A stretch of DNA of 64,000 nucleotides from Azolla caroliniana. Taxonomy: Eukaryota; Polypodiophyta. Both the position numbers and the translations under genes were made by a program. The stretch spans positions 20,336,001 through 20,400,000 of the forward strand of contig JBHGNT010000008.1 of NCBI GenBank assembly GCA_043228905.1. The letters are read 5' to 3'. Shown here piece after piece: positions 18,317 to 29,610 of this stretch. Below the pieces are notes generated by a model, which was given only the letters and a program-made list of their open reading frames with translations, did not search any database and was not told the DNA's origin. Positions within the stretch are counted from its first letter, which is position 1. Every line of letters starts with the position of its first letter.

Positions 18317-19560
18317 GTCGGTTGAGCAGGTTGTACTCGCATCAGTCCATTGTGTGTGCCCATGAGTGGCAGATCATACACTACGTCCTCATTGTACAGT
18401 CTACCGTTGAATGGCCCGTGTTTAGACACGTTGTGCATTGCAACGCTTGGTGAAACCTGAGATCCTCTTTATTTGGAAGGTCCCTCTACAGGGCTCACAT
18501 CGTCTTCAGGGAGCTATGTTTATCCATTTCCAGCACCCAATCGATGACTTGATCCATTGTGCTGGCCTGGAAATCTAGTACCCCGCACATCGTTCGGAGG
18601 GGTTCCCATAGAGCGGCCCCAGAAACACTACTTTCGCCTCCTCCTCCGGAGGTGCCCTTGTTAATTGATTGTGTAGTGTTTGAAATCAAATAATATATTG
18701 GGGCACCGTCTCCTGCTCCTCTTGGTGGGTTGTGTAAAACTAACCGACCAATTTGCGTTGTTCTACTTGCCTATGGAATAGTTGGAGGAATTTTGTTTTC
18801 AAGGCCTCAAATGTGGCAAAGCTTCCAGGTAGGTGCTTTGCGTGCCAGTGGGCCGCCGGTCTGTCTAATGTCATGCCGAATTCAGCAATTTTTGACCATT
18901 CGGCTTCCGGTTCGGTCAGCCTTTGGGACACATGATTCGCTTCCCATGTTTGTAGGAACGCATAGACGTGCACCTCCGCGTCAACGTCATCACGGTACTT
19001 CAGATATGGGTATGGCACGGTGTAGTCTTCGGAAGGTTGTATCGGAGATGTTTGGTCTAGTTCTTGTGGGCGGTTTTCCGCTTTCTTCTTGGGTGGTGTT
19101 CGTGCGCGATTTTCCACTTTCTCCACGGGTGGTGTTGGTGAGCCGTCCGATTCGTCGTCCTCCGGATCGTCCGGAGTATCGTGGCTGCTTTTGTAATTCG
19201 ACTGGACGCTCTGTTCACTATCCTATTCCAATTCTAAGGGCCGAGAATGCCTCCAAGTCTCCGTTGCCTTCGGCAAGCGTCCGCAGTCGCGATTTTGCCT
19301 CTTGCAGGCTCGTCAGACCACTAACCTCGTCGGGAAGTTGTTGTTTTTGGAACCAAACTGCTTCTTCCTCGACACTCCGAAGCACTCTGGGAAAAGACCG
19401 ATCCTGTCGGATCTCCTCGGCGGCTTGCTGGAAGGCTTCCCGCCTTTGTTGTCTTCCACCTAGTCTTCTTCCTCGTTTGATGACTTGGTCGTTAGTCAGT
19501 CGAGATATCCATCCCCCGGTGTTCGCATATCATTGCAGGAATCGTGTTCGCCAAAAACTG
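18317..19560 (-). pseudogene. Remnant gag of a G1-related gypsy element (G2)
   Basis: On the minus strand this aligns with G1 gag. A block near YLKYRDDVDAEVHVYAFLQT matches G1 YSKYRDDPDAEAHVDDFEQT, followed by WEANHVSQR, SKIAEFGMTL and LKTKFLQLFHRQVEQ. Further on lie MDQVIDWVLEMDKHSS and knuckle scraps at 18330-18440. Frameshifts and stops interrupt it, and only gag plus the leader remain. The pol side was lost at the junction with C3 near 18316. Confidence 0.8.
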
Positions 19561-20022
19561 TGTTATCCCTTAGGCTGGACAAGCCCTAACATAGGGTGTC
19601 CCTATGGAACACTTTACCAAAGGGTGGTACAGTGAGATTGGATGGACTGTGGTGTCTAATGGGTCTTAACCGGTTACTAATTGGCATTGTTAATGATCGT
19701 AACACACACGTAAGATTAATTATATATTAAGCACAAGACGGTAACCAAATAGACACTAAACAATACGTAAAACAACAGCCCTTCTATTAATTATTTTTCC
19801 TTGATTACATTCTTGTTGTAGGTCTCCGGCTGAGTTTCAAACCGGTGCCAACCGACAACCGGCAACGATCCGGTCCGGATCCGAATCGGTATACCGATTC
19901 TGGGTCTATCCACTCGCTTCTCAAAATAACATAATATTTATTAATTATAACTCCCTATCCCTAATTAAATACCCCTTTCACACTCTAGAATCTAACCGGC
20001 CCTTTGGCCTTGCCGGCCAACA
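19561..20022 (-). repeat. 5' LTR of G2 (462 bp)
   Basis: Plus-strand ends are TGTTATCCCT and TTGCCGGCCAACA, matching the G1 LTR ends. Shared internal blocks are GGACAAGCCCTAACA, CACACGTAAGATTAAT and the CTATTAATTAT region. It is clearly more diverged than the two G1 LTRs are from each other. The next base starts LINE sequence, so G2 inserted into a LINE. Confidence 0.85.
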
Positions 20023-21010
20023 GTTATATACGGATAATGTAGTGTTGTTTGCAAATACTTCAGGAGATGCACAAAAGCTTATGAAGGCATTGGAAAAAAT
20101 TTGCATGCATACTAGATTAAGTGTCAATAGCTCTAAAACAAAGATTATGCTTGTGAAGAGTCAAAAAAGAGATAAACCATGCATTATGTACAACAACAAG
20201 CCAGTTGAATGTGTGGAAAGCTTCAAATATCTTTGGCCTTGACGTTCCTTCAAATCATAAATGGAATGAATGTGCTACACGCCTCTTAGAGGCGGGTAAG
20301 CGAGCATATTATGCATTTGAGAACACATGCAATCTTGGAGATATTAAGTGTTGGGTCCTCAAGAAATATCTTTTTGACACTTTGGTGACCCCGGTTCTTC
20401 TGTATGGGGTGGAAGTATGGGGCGGTAGCATCCCTAAATCTACGTGGAAAGAGTTTGAAAATGTCCAAAAACATTTTCTTACAAAGTTAAGAAACAAACG
20501 CCCTACACCCTCCTCCTCCTTGAGATGACATCGCTTCCCATTGAGATCATGGTAATGGAAAGGGTTGTTGAATACATGCTTAAGGGTCGGAAAAGCCCCT
20601 CACATCGACATCCTAAAATTGCATGGGAATCAAGCAAAGAAGATCCAAAAGACGCATAAAAGCAAAATTTTGTGTTCCGGTTGGATGCAAGATTTAGAAA
20701 AAATGGTTTGGTAGATGGGATGCAAGACACTTGCTTCATGATGCGTCACTGTATTCCTCTGTAAATGAGGCCTTTTTGCAACGCCAATGTATCATGACAT
20801 GGGACAAAGGTGGTGGCTCACGCTTCACACATTATACTACAAATGTTGCACCTAGCTACAAAACCATATTCTTCGCGGAACGGGGAAGCCGTACACATGG
20901 ATACATGTTAGAGCCCATCCTGATATGTGCCATTCGAACCATTGCTTCCATGCAACTTAGCTCGCTCACACACATTGAGATGTGAGACGAAGCGTTGGGG
21001 CACAAGTGAT
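20023..21010 (+). pseudogene. LINE (non-LTR) reverse-transcriptase fragment, 3' part
   Basis: The first codons read YTDNVVLFANT, the position of the RT catalytic YADD box with the second Asp replaced by Asn. Then comes CMHTRLSVNSSKTKIM, typical of LINE RTs. The thumb and C-terminal region follows, with VTPVLLYGVEVWGG and FENVQKHFL. A second frame later carries HRHPKIAWE and, near the end, LTHIEM/RCETKRWGT. Frameshifts near 20225 and 20520 and stops make it non-functional. The 5' half was removed by the G2 insertion. No poly(A) tail is obvious. Confidence 0.8.
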
Positions 21011-21870
21011 GAGGGTGGCTGACTATGCACACTTTGCCCTAAACAAGTTTGAGAGTGTGAGTGTGAGTATCACACTTTGATACAATGCTTTGCCTTTGAT
21101 CATATTCGACCATGCTCTCCACATCTCTTCAATCGAGCCCAATCCTTGCACGAATTTCTCTGACAACCACGATGTGCAGTCTCGATTGCAACATTCATTG
21201 GTAAAGTTCTTGAACATCGAGAGTCGCTACTCACCTTCACACGTATCACGTGAAATGTAATAATTTTTGGTCTCATAGGTCATATTTGATCTCCGACGAC
21301 GAGAATATATAATCTATCTATCTATCTATGTCTCTCTCTCTCTCTCTCTCTTACGAGATTTAGGAGGAATGACAATTTCTAGCAATATCTAGCTATCATA
21401 CATTACCTCAACTATTTGGAAGTCACATTAACTTCACAATTTGGAAACTTGTCACATGATTTCTTTCTAACTATTTGAATGAATGTATGTATGTATGTAT
21501 GTAGCCGTAGGCGGGGCGGACCTAGACCTCTAGTACCTAATATGTAAAACATATATTGAAATCCTTGACAAATTGAGATTTCTAGCATTGTCTAGATAGA
21601 GAACAACACGGAATATTCAACGAAGTGAGATCTCTTGCAACATCAACAACCATTGTACGTGAGTTTATGTATGGACGAGAGTGTGTTTTATTTGTGGCCT
21701 TAGCAAAAGAGTGAAGACACAAGGCGTAGCTATTATTATTATTATTCAATGGGAATAGTTACCATATGGCCATCTTCATTTGATGGTCCAAGTACATCAT
21801 CATGCCAAGATCTTTTTGGCAAGCGTGTCTTTTATTAGCATCCTCATATAATTAGATTTGAGAGACATGA
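21011..21870. other. Non-coding spacer with microsatellites
   Basis: No convincing coding sequence. It contains an ATCT run at about 21309-21329 followed by a TC run at 21330-21350, an ATGT run at 21482-21505, and an ATT run near 21729. The right end includes the chitinase 3' untranslated region. Confidence 0.7.
21831..21836 (-). promoter_or_regulatory. Chitinase polyadenylation signal
   Basis: AATAAA on the minus strand (TTTATT on plus), 39 nt beyond the chitinase stop codon, a usual distance. Confidence 0.6.
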
Positions 21871-21874
21871 GTAT

Positions 21875-23098
21875 TTAACAAGAGAGATTTGATCCAAGGT
21901 CTACACCCAAGGTAGAGCAAAAGGACTTGTAGAAGGTGATACGGGTTTGTTGGGCGGTCGGGTTTGAAGGGTTGCTTCCACACTCGAGGCCCCCATTGAT
22001 AGCCCGGATCGTGGCGCCAAACCCGATTCCATTGACCATGGCATTGTGGCATGTGGGGGAGCCACCGGTCATCCACGCCCATACGGCCGTCTTGAATGAG
22101 ATGGCAGGGTCAGATGCGACGATGCCGGGGTTGTTGATTCCATCGAAGCCAAGGGCGGCTCCGGCTGCCTTGTAGTTGTAGTTCCATGAGAGTTGGATGG
22201 GGCCACGACCGTAGTAGCGTTGGCCGGATGCGCACGGGACACCAGATGATGTGTTACAGTAAGTGTCCTTGATAACCTCCTCCACGTATTGTCCACCTGA
22301 GACCACCACAGAGAATAGTTATTATACATAGTTAGAGACCACAGAAAGGCAATGGGCATGACATCATTAAATTAAAAAATATGTATAGGGAACCGTGTAT
22401 GTATGTAACTTACTTCCGGTCTCGTGGGCCATGTTGGCGAAGAACGCGGCTAACTCGCGCTTCTGGACGGTGGAGCTGCCGCTCGTGCCGAAGCCGCTGT
22501 AGGCCGAAGCCGCAGCCAGGAAGGCGGCGTAGGTGTAGAAACCGCTGGCCGGGGCGGAGCTCCTCTGCGGGAGGAACTGGTTGAAGATACTGCTCGTGAT
22601 GATGGCGGAGACGCCACTTCCGGTTGAGCTGCTGGAGGAGGAAGTGCAGGGCCCGCTCTTGCAGCCGGCTCCGCAGTAAGCGCTGGTGGAGCCGCAGTAG
22701 CCGTACTGGCTGCAGCAGAGGTTTGAGGCGCATGGCGGGTTGCAGCCGCCACTGGAAGAGGAGGAGGTGCAGGGACCGCTCTTGCAGCCGGTTCCGCAAT
22801 AAGCGCTGGTGGAGCCGCAGTAGCCGTACTGGCTGCAGCAGAGGTTTGAGGCGCATGGCGGGTTGCAGCCGCCGCCGGAGGAGGAAGTGCAGGGCCCGCT
22901 CTGGCAGCCGGTTCCGCAGTAGTCGCTGGTGGAGCCGCAGTAGCCGTACTGGCTGCAGCAGAGATTATTGGGGCACGTGGCGCCTCCAGCTTGGCTGCCG
23001 CACTGCTGGGCCAGGCAGGGGGTGGCAAGGAGCAGCGCCGCCAATAGAACGGCAGCAACGCCGCCGCCCACGTACTGTCGCCGCTGCATCGTGGCCAT
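21875..23098 (-). CDS. Secreted GH19 chitinase, class IV-like, three hevein domains (two exons)
   Basis: Endochitinases hydrolyse beta-1,4 links in chitin, usually as secreted antifungal defence proteins. Exon 1 is 22414-23098 and exon 2 is 21875-22296. The 117-bp intron has donor GGAA|GTAAGT and acceptor TCTCAG|GTGG and is phase 1. The product is 368 aa. The first ATG is at 23098; an upstream TTG is not a start. Residues 1-30 form a signal peptide ending PCLA. Hevein/CBM18 domains lie near 31-70, 75-110 and 118-151, each with eight Cys and [12 protein letters not shown], joined by Ser/Gly linkers. The catalytic domain follows from about 162, with the acid Glu in MAHETG (E226), a second acidic pair in YVEEV (about E235), and [15 protein letters not shown]. 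Short loops and a [10 protein letters not shown] terminus fit class IV. Three hevein units is unusual; one is typical. Confidence 0.93.
22297..22413 (-). other. Chitinase intron (117 bp)
   Basis: GT-AG intron splitting the catalytic domain right after the HETG motif. Splicing gives HETG-SGQYVEEV without a frame break, where an unspliced reading would meet stops. Confidence 0.9.
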
Positions 23099-23175
23099 AG
23101 AACTCAATTCAAAAATAAATAAATAATTACAAAAAGAAATTGATGGACTTTATTTATTTGTATTCTATGTATGTG

Positions 23176-23183
23176 TTTATATA
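23176..23183 (-). promoter_or_regulatory. TATA box of the chitinase gene
   Basis: TATATAAA on the minus strand, 78-85 nt upstream of the ATG, consistent with a transcription start near 23150 and a short leader. Confidence 0.6.
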
Positions 23184-23199
23184 GACATAGAGATGCAGA

Positions 23200-24224
23200 C
23201 TCAGTTTAGTTAGTTAGTCACTAGGCAAGCACTTGGTTGACTCGAATCAATCGCCACTTGTTTGTCTCTTGCGCATATTACTCCTTGATGGTCGGCCAAC
23301 AAAAATGTGACAATCTCCCGGACCCACTCGAAGGCGTTCGGCCAGTGTCAAGTTAATATGCTGGACTCCAAGCAGAATGAGGTGTAGAGTGGTCGTATGC
23401 AAACTCGATATGCATAAACAATGTCGGCCCGCTTTACTAACTAACAAGCAAGTAAGGAGGGGGAGGGCACAACCCTTTTTATGATTTAACCTTATCTTAG
23501 TGAGTTGTAATGTACACGATCTTTGGGAGAATGATATTGACACTTATCAAGTATGTATAGAACCCACCCTACCCACTATCACAACAGCAGCACGATATAT
23601 ATATATATATGCTATTGATCAATCTTGAAACCAAGGAAGTTCATTATATTTAAAGACATTAATCATTCTTGGAACAAGGGGGGGGGGGGGGGGGGGGAGT
23701 TCATTATATTTAAAGTGTGTGCACTCTCCATGCGTTAATTACTTCTTGAATTATTTCAAAGACCTCTTCATACATGTATGTATACTAATGAGTCAGTGAC
23801 AAATAAAAGTATGCCTTCAAGACTCTCAAGTTTTAGATAAATATACCCTATTAATATAATGGAGAGTTTAGAAACAAAACCTTCTTTTAAACCCTCTTCT
23901 AGTGCCGTTTCAATCTTATTTGTGCTACATATTGTCGATTGGACAATCAGCTTTCTTTTTTACCCTACCTTCCTTCCATTCAGTATGTCATCAAGTCTGG
24001 ACATAACTTAAGTTGTGTTGCCAAAACATTTCCACTCCCGCACCCACCAAGCGATTTCGTAAATATACCCACCGATCCTTGTTTCCGTCACGATATCTCG
24101 ATCGATTGATCATTGGACATTCATTTCTTCGACTACGCGATCCGCTTAGGGGATGTAGTAGTGGTAATGCACTACAATGTGTATATCGGCTCACATTGAG
24201 CATACTCGGGTTTTGTGTTTATTG
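23200..24224. other. Chitinase upstream region and spacer; TA and G tracts
   Basis: No coding sequence recognised. It holds a TA run at about 23596-23611 and a run of 20 G at 23678-23697. The G run is flanked by direct repeats of AGTTCATTATATTTAAAG at 23638 and 23698, a 60-bp tandem duplication. Confidence 0.6.
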
Positions 24225-24822
24225 CGCACTAGTAAGGATGGAGATGTGGCATGCACGCTACTAAGAATGCACATGCACGCTCCTAAGGATCGGAATGTGC
24301 ATTGCACGCTACTAAGAATGGAGATGCGCGCTACTTCAGGATGGAGATGTGCCATGCATGCCACTTAAGGATGGGGATGCATGCTACTTAAGGATGGGGA
24401 TGCACGCTACTAAGGATGGAGATGCACGCTTAAGTTCAAAAGAGAAAATCAACAAATGTTTGACTAACATGAATATTTGAGAATAATAAACCAATGAAGA
24501 TGTTACTCAATTAAGTCAATGAGCAAGTGGCCATGAGAGATGAGGGAAGAGTTATATAGCATGATGAAACAGAAGGTGGGACTTTTCTATTCCACGGAAA
24601 GTTAGGCTACTTTGTCTCCACTACATAATTTATGAATTGCCCAAATGTCAACTCAATATTAACAAATACTCACATTTTCGATGAACATAGGGATGTAGTT
24701 TGTCACCACACACTACGTCGACCGAACTTGATCAACATTTTTCTTCGCGAGACAATTGCCATGCTCGAGCAAAAAGGTTGTCGTGACATTCTCAAACTAA
24801 TGCGAAACTACTTGATGTGATA
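24225..24822. repeat. Dispersed repeat R1, copy a, starting with a 27-34 bp minisatellite
   Basis: 24225-24431 is about seven degenerate units of the form AAGGATGGAGATGCACGCTA. The unique part to 24822 is repeated at 30945-31321 with roughly 90% identity by eye. Both copies end CTACTTGATGTGA. One frame (24632-24820) is open and reads NTHIFDEHRDVVCHHTLRRP, but I do not recognise it. Confidence 0.75.
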
Positions 24823-25394
24823 TGTTGTAATATGTTCTCCCTTCTATATCTCCGATATAGTGACTCTCTGTTGCTTGTGGTTTTCCCCGTTTAGGGTTTC
24901 CACGGAAACTATTGTGTACCGTATATTTTCTCTTTTCTGTTTTATGTACATTTTGATCTACGTTTCTTGTGTATCTATGGTTCGGTCCTATCAAACTGGT
25001 ATCAGAGCGGCAGGTGCAATGATGGAAGCAGGTGCGAGTGGTTTTCTAGGAATGATGGCCCTGAACTCACACAACTAGTACGCAAATTGGATGATAAGTA
25101 CAGAGATGGAGAAAGCATAGCAGTACACATCAACACATTCATGGGGTTTGTAAATCGACTTGTTGTAGCCAAGTTTCACCTTCACGATGCTATGCAGGCT
25201 CTATTGTTGTTGTGTACACTATCGGACATCTGGGAGAACCTGATGGTGACTCTCAGTACCTCGTGTCAAGAAGAGAACTTGTCTCTACAAGTGGTAAAGA
25301 CAAGTATCTTGAACGAGGAGTCAAGAAGGAAGGACAAGGGTGCCGTATCCTAGTCGAAATACTCTCCAAATGTGTGGTTAACAAGATGCGTTAG
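24823..25394 (+). pseudogene. Copia fragment C5: LTR end, primer site, gag piece
   Basis: 24823-24993 matches the 3' end of the LTR at 32441-33061. The primer site TGGTATCAGAGC lies at 24997-25008. The gag start MMEAGASGF follows, then an internal gag block (HINTFMGFVNRLV, LNEESRRKDKG). The middle of gag is deleted, and it is truncated at about 25394 by gypsy sequence. Confidence 0.75.
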
Positions 25395-26040
25395 TACACA
25401 ACAATTATAGTCAACTGGTTCAATCCAACATGGTATCCCACTATAACTTAACACGCGTAAGATTGGAACTTAAAGCACATAAGGAAAATACACAAGATAA
25501 GCAACAAGGTATTATATTACTCGCAAATATTATGTCATCCAATCTAGACCGTTTATATAGCTATTCGACTTCTGATACAAACTGGTGCATAGACGAATCG
25601 GTAGCGATACAAACAGTGCGGTTCCAGATTGGTACATCTGTCCGGACCCGTCAATATATAATATTTCTAATTATTTATTATCAGGAACTCTGAAACCCTC
25701 CAGATCATACTTCCAATTAACACTCTAGGGACAACACCTCGCACGCCCATGGGACAGTGCCTTGCACATCGATCTGCCCGTAATCATCCATCTGACTGCT
25801 CCGGTCCCTAACATTCCTCGAGTATGTTCATCACGTCTTGATCCACTAGATTTATTTGTTGGTCTCACTCTTCTTCAATTCGGGTTCCTGTCCTTTCTCC
25901 CGTCTGTTCCTCTATAGTACTTTCTTGCACCGGTACTTGATTACTCGGCTGCAACTGCTCTTGCTCCATCTGTTGCTCCTCCTTGCGTGGTGGTTCCAGT
26001 TTGCCTACTAGTTGCTCCTCATCACTCAGGTTTATCTTTA
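25395..26040 (-). pseudogene. G3: 3' LTR and ORF3 tail of an old G1-like element
   Basis: The LTR part (to about 25736) shares ACACGCGTAAGAT and the CA end with G1. Next to it, CGCACGCCCATGGGACAG matches GGCACGCCCGTGGGACAG beside the G1 3' LTR. On the minus strand 25737-26040 then encodes the C-terminal segment of ORF3, with NLSDEEQL (G1: NLSDEEPL) and a terminus DVMNILEEC (G1: QSILDNLGEQ). Frame and spacing are largely kept. Confidence 0.75.
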
Positions 26041-26745
26041 CGATTTGAAGGTCACATTTGAATTGTTGTTATACAAAACATTATTGGGCCCTAATGCAAC
26101 CATGTTAAGAATTTATTTGATTTCGTCATGGGTATAGTAGTGAACTAAGTATTGTTAGTTCAATTGTATTAATACCTTGAGCATACAATTGAATTCAACA
26201 CTTTATTTAGATTTTTGAAAAAGGTATCATTGGAGACATATTTATAGTGTTTTCTCTATTCGATATCCATGTGTAGTCATGTGAATACAGGATCATGCAC
26301 AATATTTTTGAAAGTATGATGGTTAAATTGAATAGTGACAAGAGAACAACAAACAACACTTTCCCACTTAGTGTGGAGGTTTCATTGTAGAGAAGGAGGT
26401 GTCACATGTGCCAAAAACCAATGTTGTAGTCAATATGGGTATTATATCTTCCTAACATAGAGAAAATCTAGCCCCCACCAACGGCTCTACACTTACACAA
26501 TGTTCATTGTGGTTGGCAATGCACATAATAGCTTTGGTACAGTTAGAAGCATTAAAGTGTAGAAGCATGGGCTAGGTGCATTCTTTACCAACATTGCCCT
26601 TGAGAAACGAAGTAAATATATGTAAGTTGTGAGAAAAACCCAAACTCCCTTGTGTGGTAGCAAGAATTAAAATTAAAATTATAACCAATATATTTGTTGA
26701 TTGTGGTAAGTGTACTATTGTAATAGCATGGCAATGTTTTGTCCT
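26041..26745. repeat. Dispersed duplication R2, copy a, with hevein-like remnant
   Basis: About 700 bp repeated in the same orientation at 27507-28215 with roughly 85-90% identity by eye. Both begin GATTTGAAG(G/A)TCACATTTGAA. The plus strand at about 26386-26455 reads HCREGGVTCAKNQCCSQYGY. Confidence 0.8.
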
Positions 26746-27506
26746 GTCAGCAACGTGCCAATGAGCACAACTTGTCGAAAGCCATCAGAATATCATCGGG
26801 GCTGAAGATGAATAATTAGGCAAATTTGGTTGATGGAGCATCTTAACTGTGACCATGTTCCATCGAATTTTTCTGGCAAGATGACATTGGGTTCTATAAC
26901 AGAAGGGTCAACAATCGAGTGAGGTGTAAACGTTGTGGCTATCTTAAGTATTTGAACAAAGTTTCACAAGTTTGCATTCTCATGTTGGAGTTGTTGCAGG
27001 ACCGCCAAAAATTGCTCAATGTTACTAGATGATTCTGACATAATAGTGTATTGAGAAAGAAGAAAAAGAAGGAAGGAGACCAATCTATCATGGATAAACA
27101 ATAGGAAGATAAAGAGACGGGGAAGTTGATGAGATATAGAGATGGGGAAGTTGATGAGATATAGAGATGGAGAAGTTGATGACAATGAGTAAGAATATCT
27201 ATTCCATGACTGGTGTTGATCTCCTTGATGTTAACAAGAGAGATAAACCCTTTTTATAAATGTAGCGATGCATGATAAACATGCTCATGCCAAGTCTTAC
27301 ATACTATAATATCAAGCATACTATGTCTTGCATGCCAAGTCTTACATAGTGAGTCTTACATACCACTATTTATACAAAGGTTTAAAGTCTAATGTTTTTC
27401 TAGGAGAAATATATATATATACAAGGGCCTAAGGCTCAAATTCGAGTCGATGTTCATGATAGTAGGAATATTGTTGCAAGATTAAGTTTAGGTTTTTTTT
27501 TTTTTA
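26746..27506. other. Spacer with 25-bp minisatellite and an inverted copia LTR scrap
   Basis: 27113-27181 has just under three copies of a 25-bp unit GGGGAAGTTGATGAGATATA plus GAGAT. 27395-27465 is the reverse complement of the C9 LTR segment around 41450-41530. The minus-strand frame at 26964-27057 (MSESSSNIEQFLAVLQQLQH) looks gag-like but is too short to assign. Confidence 0.5.
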
Positions 27507-28215
27507 CAGGATTTGAAGATCACATTTGAATTGTAATATTTTATACAAAACATTATTGGGCCCTAATGCAACCATGTTAAGAATTTATTTGATTTCGTCA
27601 TGGGTATAGTAGTGAACTAAGTATTGGTAGTTCAATTGTATTAATACCTTAAGCATACAATGGAATTCGACTCTTTATTTAGATTTTTGAAAAAGGTATC
27701 ATTGGAGACATATGTATACTATTTTCTCTACTCAATATCCATGTGTAGTCATGTGAATACTAGATCATGCACAATATTTTTTAAAGTATGATTGTTAAAT
27801 TAAATAATGACAAGAGAAGCACAGACAACACTTTCCCACTTATTGTGGAGGTTTCATTGCAGAGGAGGAGGTGTCACATGTGCCAAAAACCTATGTTGTG
27901 GTCAATATGGATGGGTATTATATCATCCTCACCCAAAGAAACTTTGGACCCCACCAACAGCGTTGCACATACACCATGTTCATTGTGGTTGCCAATGCAC
28001 ACTATGGCTTTGGGAATCAAGGGCATTAATGTGTGGAAGCATGATCCAGGTGCAATTTTTGACCAACATTGTCGTTGAGACACCGTGTAAATATACATAG
28101 GTTGTGAGGAATAGCCATACTCCCTTGTGTGGTAACAAGAATTAAAATTACAATTATAACCAATATATTCGTTGATAGTGGCAAGTCTACTACCGTAATA
28201 GCATGGCCATGTTTT
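27507..28215. repeat. Dispersed duplication R2, copy b, with hevein-like remnant
   Basis: Second copy of the 26041-26745 segment. At 27853-27905 the plus strand encodes HCRGGGVTCAKNLCCGQYGW, which matches the first half of a hevein (CBM18) domain: Cys, GG, TC, NLCC, QYG. The frame then drifts away without the remaining cysteines. A broken chitin-binding gene captured in a repeat is the simplest reading. Confidence 0.65.
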
Positions 28216-29219
28216 TGAACGAATACCATAATACTAGTTTGCTATCGTAATTCATAGATAGCTAGATTTGGAAGCAACATCCATTCCAAGCCCGGTGCAT
28301 GACAAAGTTTTTTTTATTTTTTGAAAGATTTTTATCAATAGTGATGATGAGAGAAAGAAAAAAGATAGAGAAGAGAAGAGGAAGAGAAAAGAATACTAGA
28401 ATATAGTATTAGGAAAACAATACAGTCCTCTTAGATTCCAAAAGTAACAACCCCAAATAACTACTTCAATATACTATTAGCCAAAATAGTCTTTCCATCT
28501 TCTCTCATTCTTCAACTAATCTTCTTGTCACTTCTTCTAATCTTCTTATTCTTCCTCACTTCTTCTTGTAGATATTCTATTCCTCCCTTTGTCTCACCCA
28601 TTTACTAAGAATACCTGGTTTTTAGTTGCGTTATACTTGCTTTTTTCTTTCTATATATCCTCGAGTTTGTGTGATGTGTTTTTCATATCATTATTTCTGG
28701 TTTGTCCTCCAAATTTATCATACAAGAAAGCTCTCTTTGCCAGCTTTCTTACAAATATTTTCTTTTGAAATTTGGATATAACATGAAGAAGTTATGAGCT
28801 TTTTTCTCTGTCTTGCTTTTTCTGCCTTTCTTTATGCGTTTTTTTCTTTTTTCCTTTTTCTACTTTTGAAAAACACCTCTAACTTCATATCCCTTCAATT
28901 TCATTCATCTTTTAACTCTTGAACCTTTTATATTGTGCTTTATTCTTATACACCTTAGCATCCGATGTATTTGCCATGGTCTTTTCTTACGAGCAAAAAT
29001 TGACTTCACAAATAGTATTAAGGAAAAATGCCTGACGGCTATAACTTGAACTTGTTTACCCAGAAGCTTACAAGTTTTTATGTACAATGATATCCAATAA
29101 TCCTACGGCTAGTGTTGGGCAAAGTTCCAGGAACAATGTCAGCATTCTTGTTGGGTTGACACTTTTGTCGGCCATACAACCGGAATTGATTCTAGCCAGG
29201 TTTTCCTACCAGCTCATTG
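28216..29219. other. AT-rich spacer
   Basis: Low-complexity purine-rich (28340-28400) and T-rich (28780-28870) tracts. Nothing recognisable as a gene, RNA or transposon. Confidence 0.5.
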
Positions 29220-29610
29220 CTCCTTACTCGCTTGCAGGTTCTTGTTACTTGTTGCTCCATACTCGTTATGTTCCACACTATTCACTGTTCACTGCTCATT
29301 GCCCACTGTCCAAGGCCCACTGCTCGTGGTTTATTACTCGTTGATCACTGCTCATTAATCGTTGCTCCGTCCTCGCCGATTGCTGCTCGTCACTCGCTAA
29401 TTTTTGCTCATTGATTACCACACGTCCGTCGCTAATTGCCACTCGTCTCTCGGTGATTGTTGCTCGTCACTCATTGATTGTCACTCACTAATTGCCACTC
29501 ATCACTCGCTAGTCATCAGTCGTTACTCACCACTCACCACTTGCTAATTCCCGCGCGTTACTTGCCACTTGTTACTTGCTGCTTACTGGGAGTTGCTCAT
29601 TACTCGATCT
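29220..29610. repeat. Degenerate short-period repeat (ACTCGTTG/CACTCGCT type)
   Basis: About 390 bp built from variants of TGCTCGTCACTCGCTAATTG and CACTCATTGATTG, with a period of 10-22 bp and much decay. Strand-asymmetric in TC versus GA composition. Confidence 0.65.

Noticed and set aside
22450-23100. Long open frames on both strands overlapping chitinase exon 1
   Set aside because: They are shadows of the GC-rich, repetitive hevein coding sequence. Only one frame has the signal peptide, cysteine pattern and splice continuity.
23099-23107. Chitinase start three codons upstream
   Set aside because: The codon at 23107 is TTG; the ATG at 23098 gives a normal signal peptide.
26964-27185. Small membrane protein on the minus strand
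   Set aside because: The hydrophobic stretch comes from translation of the 25-bp minisatellite, and the open frame is short.
29220-29610. CRISPR-like or regulatory array
   Set aside because: Units are short, irregular and without constant repeats and unique spacers; a degenerate simple repeat.
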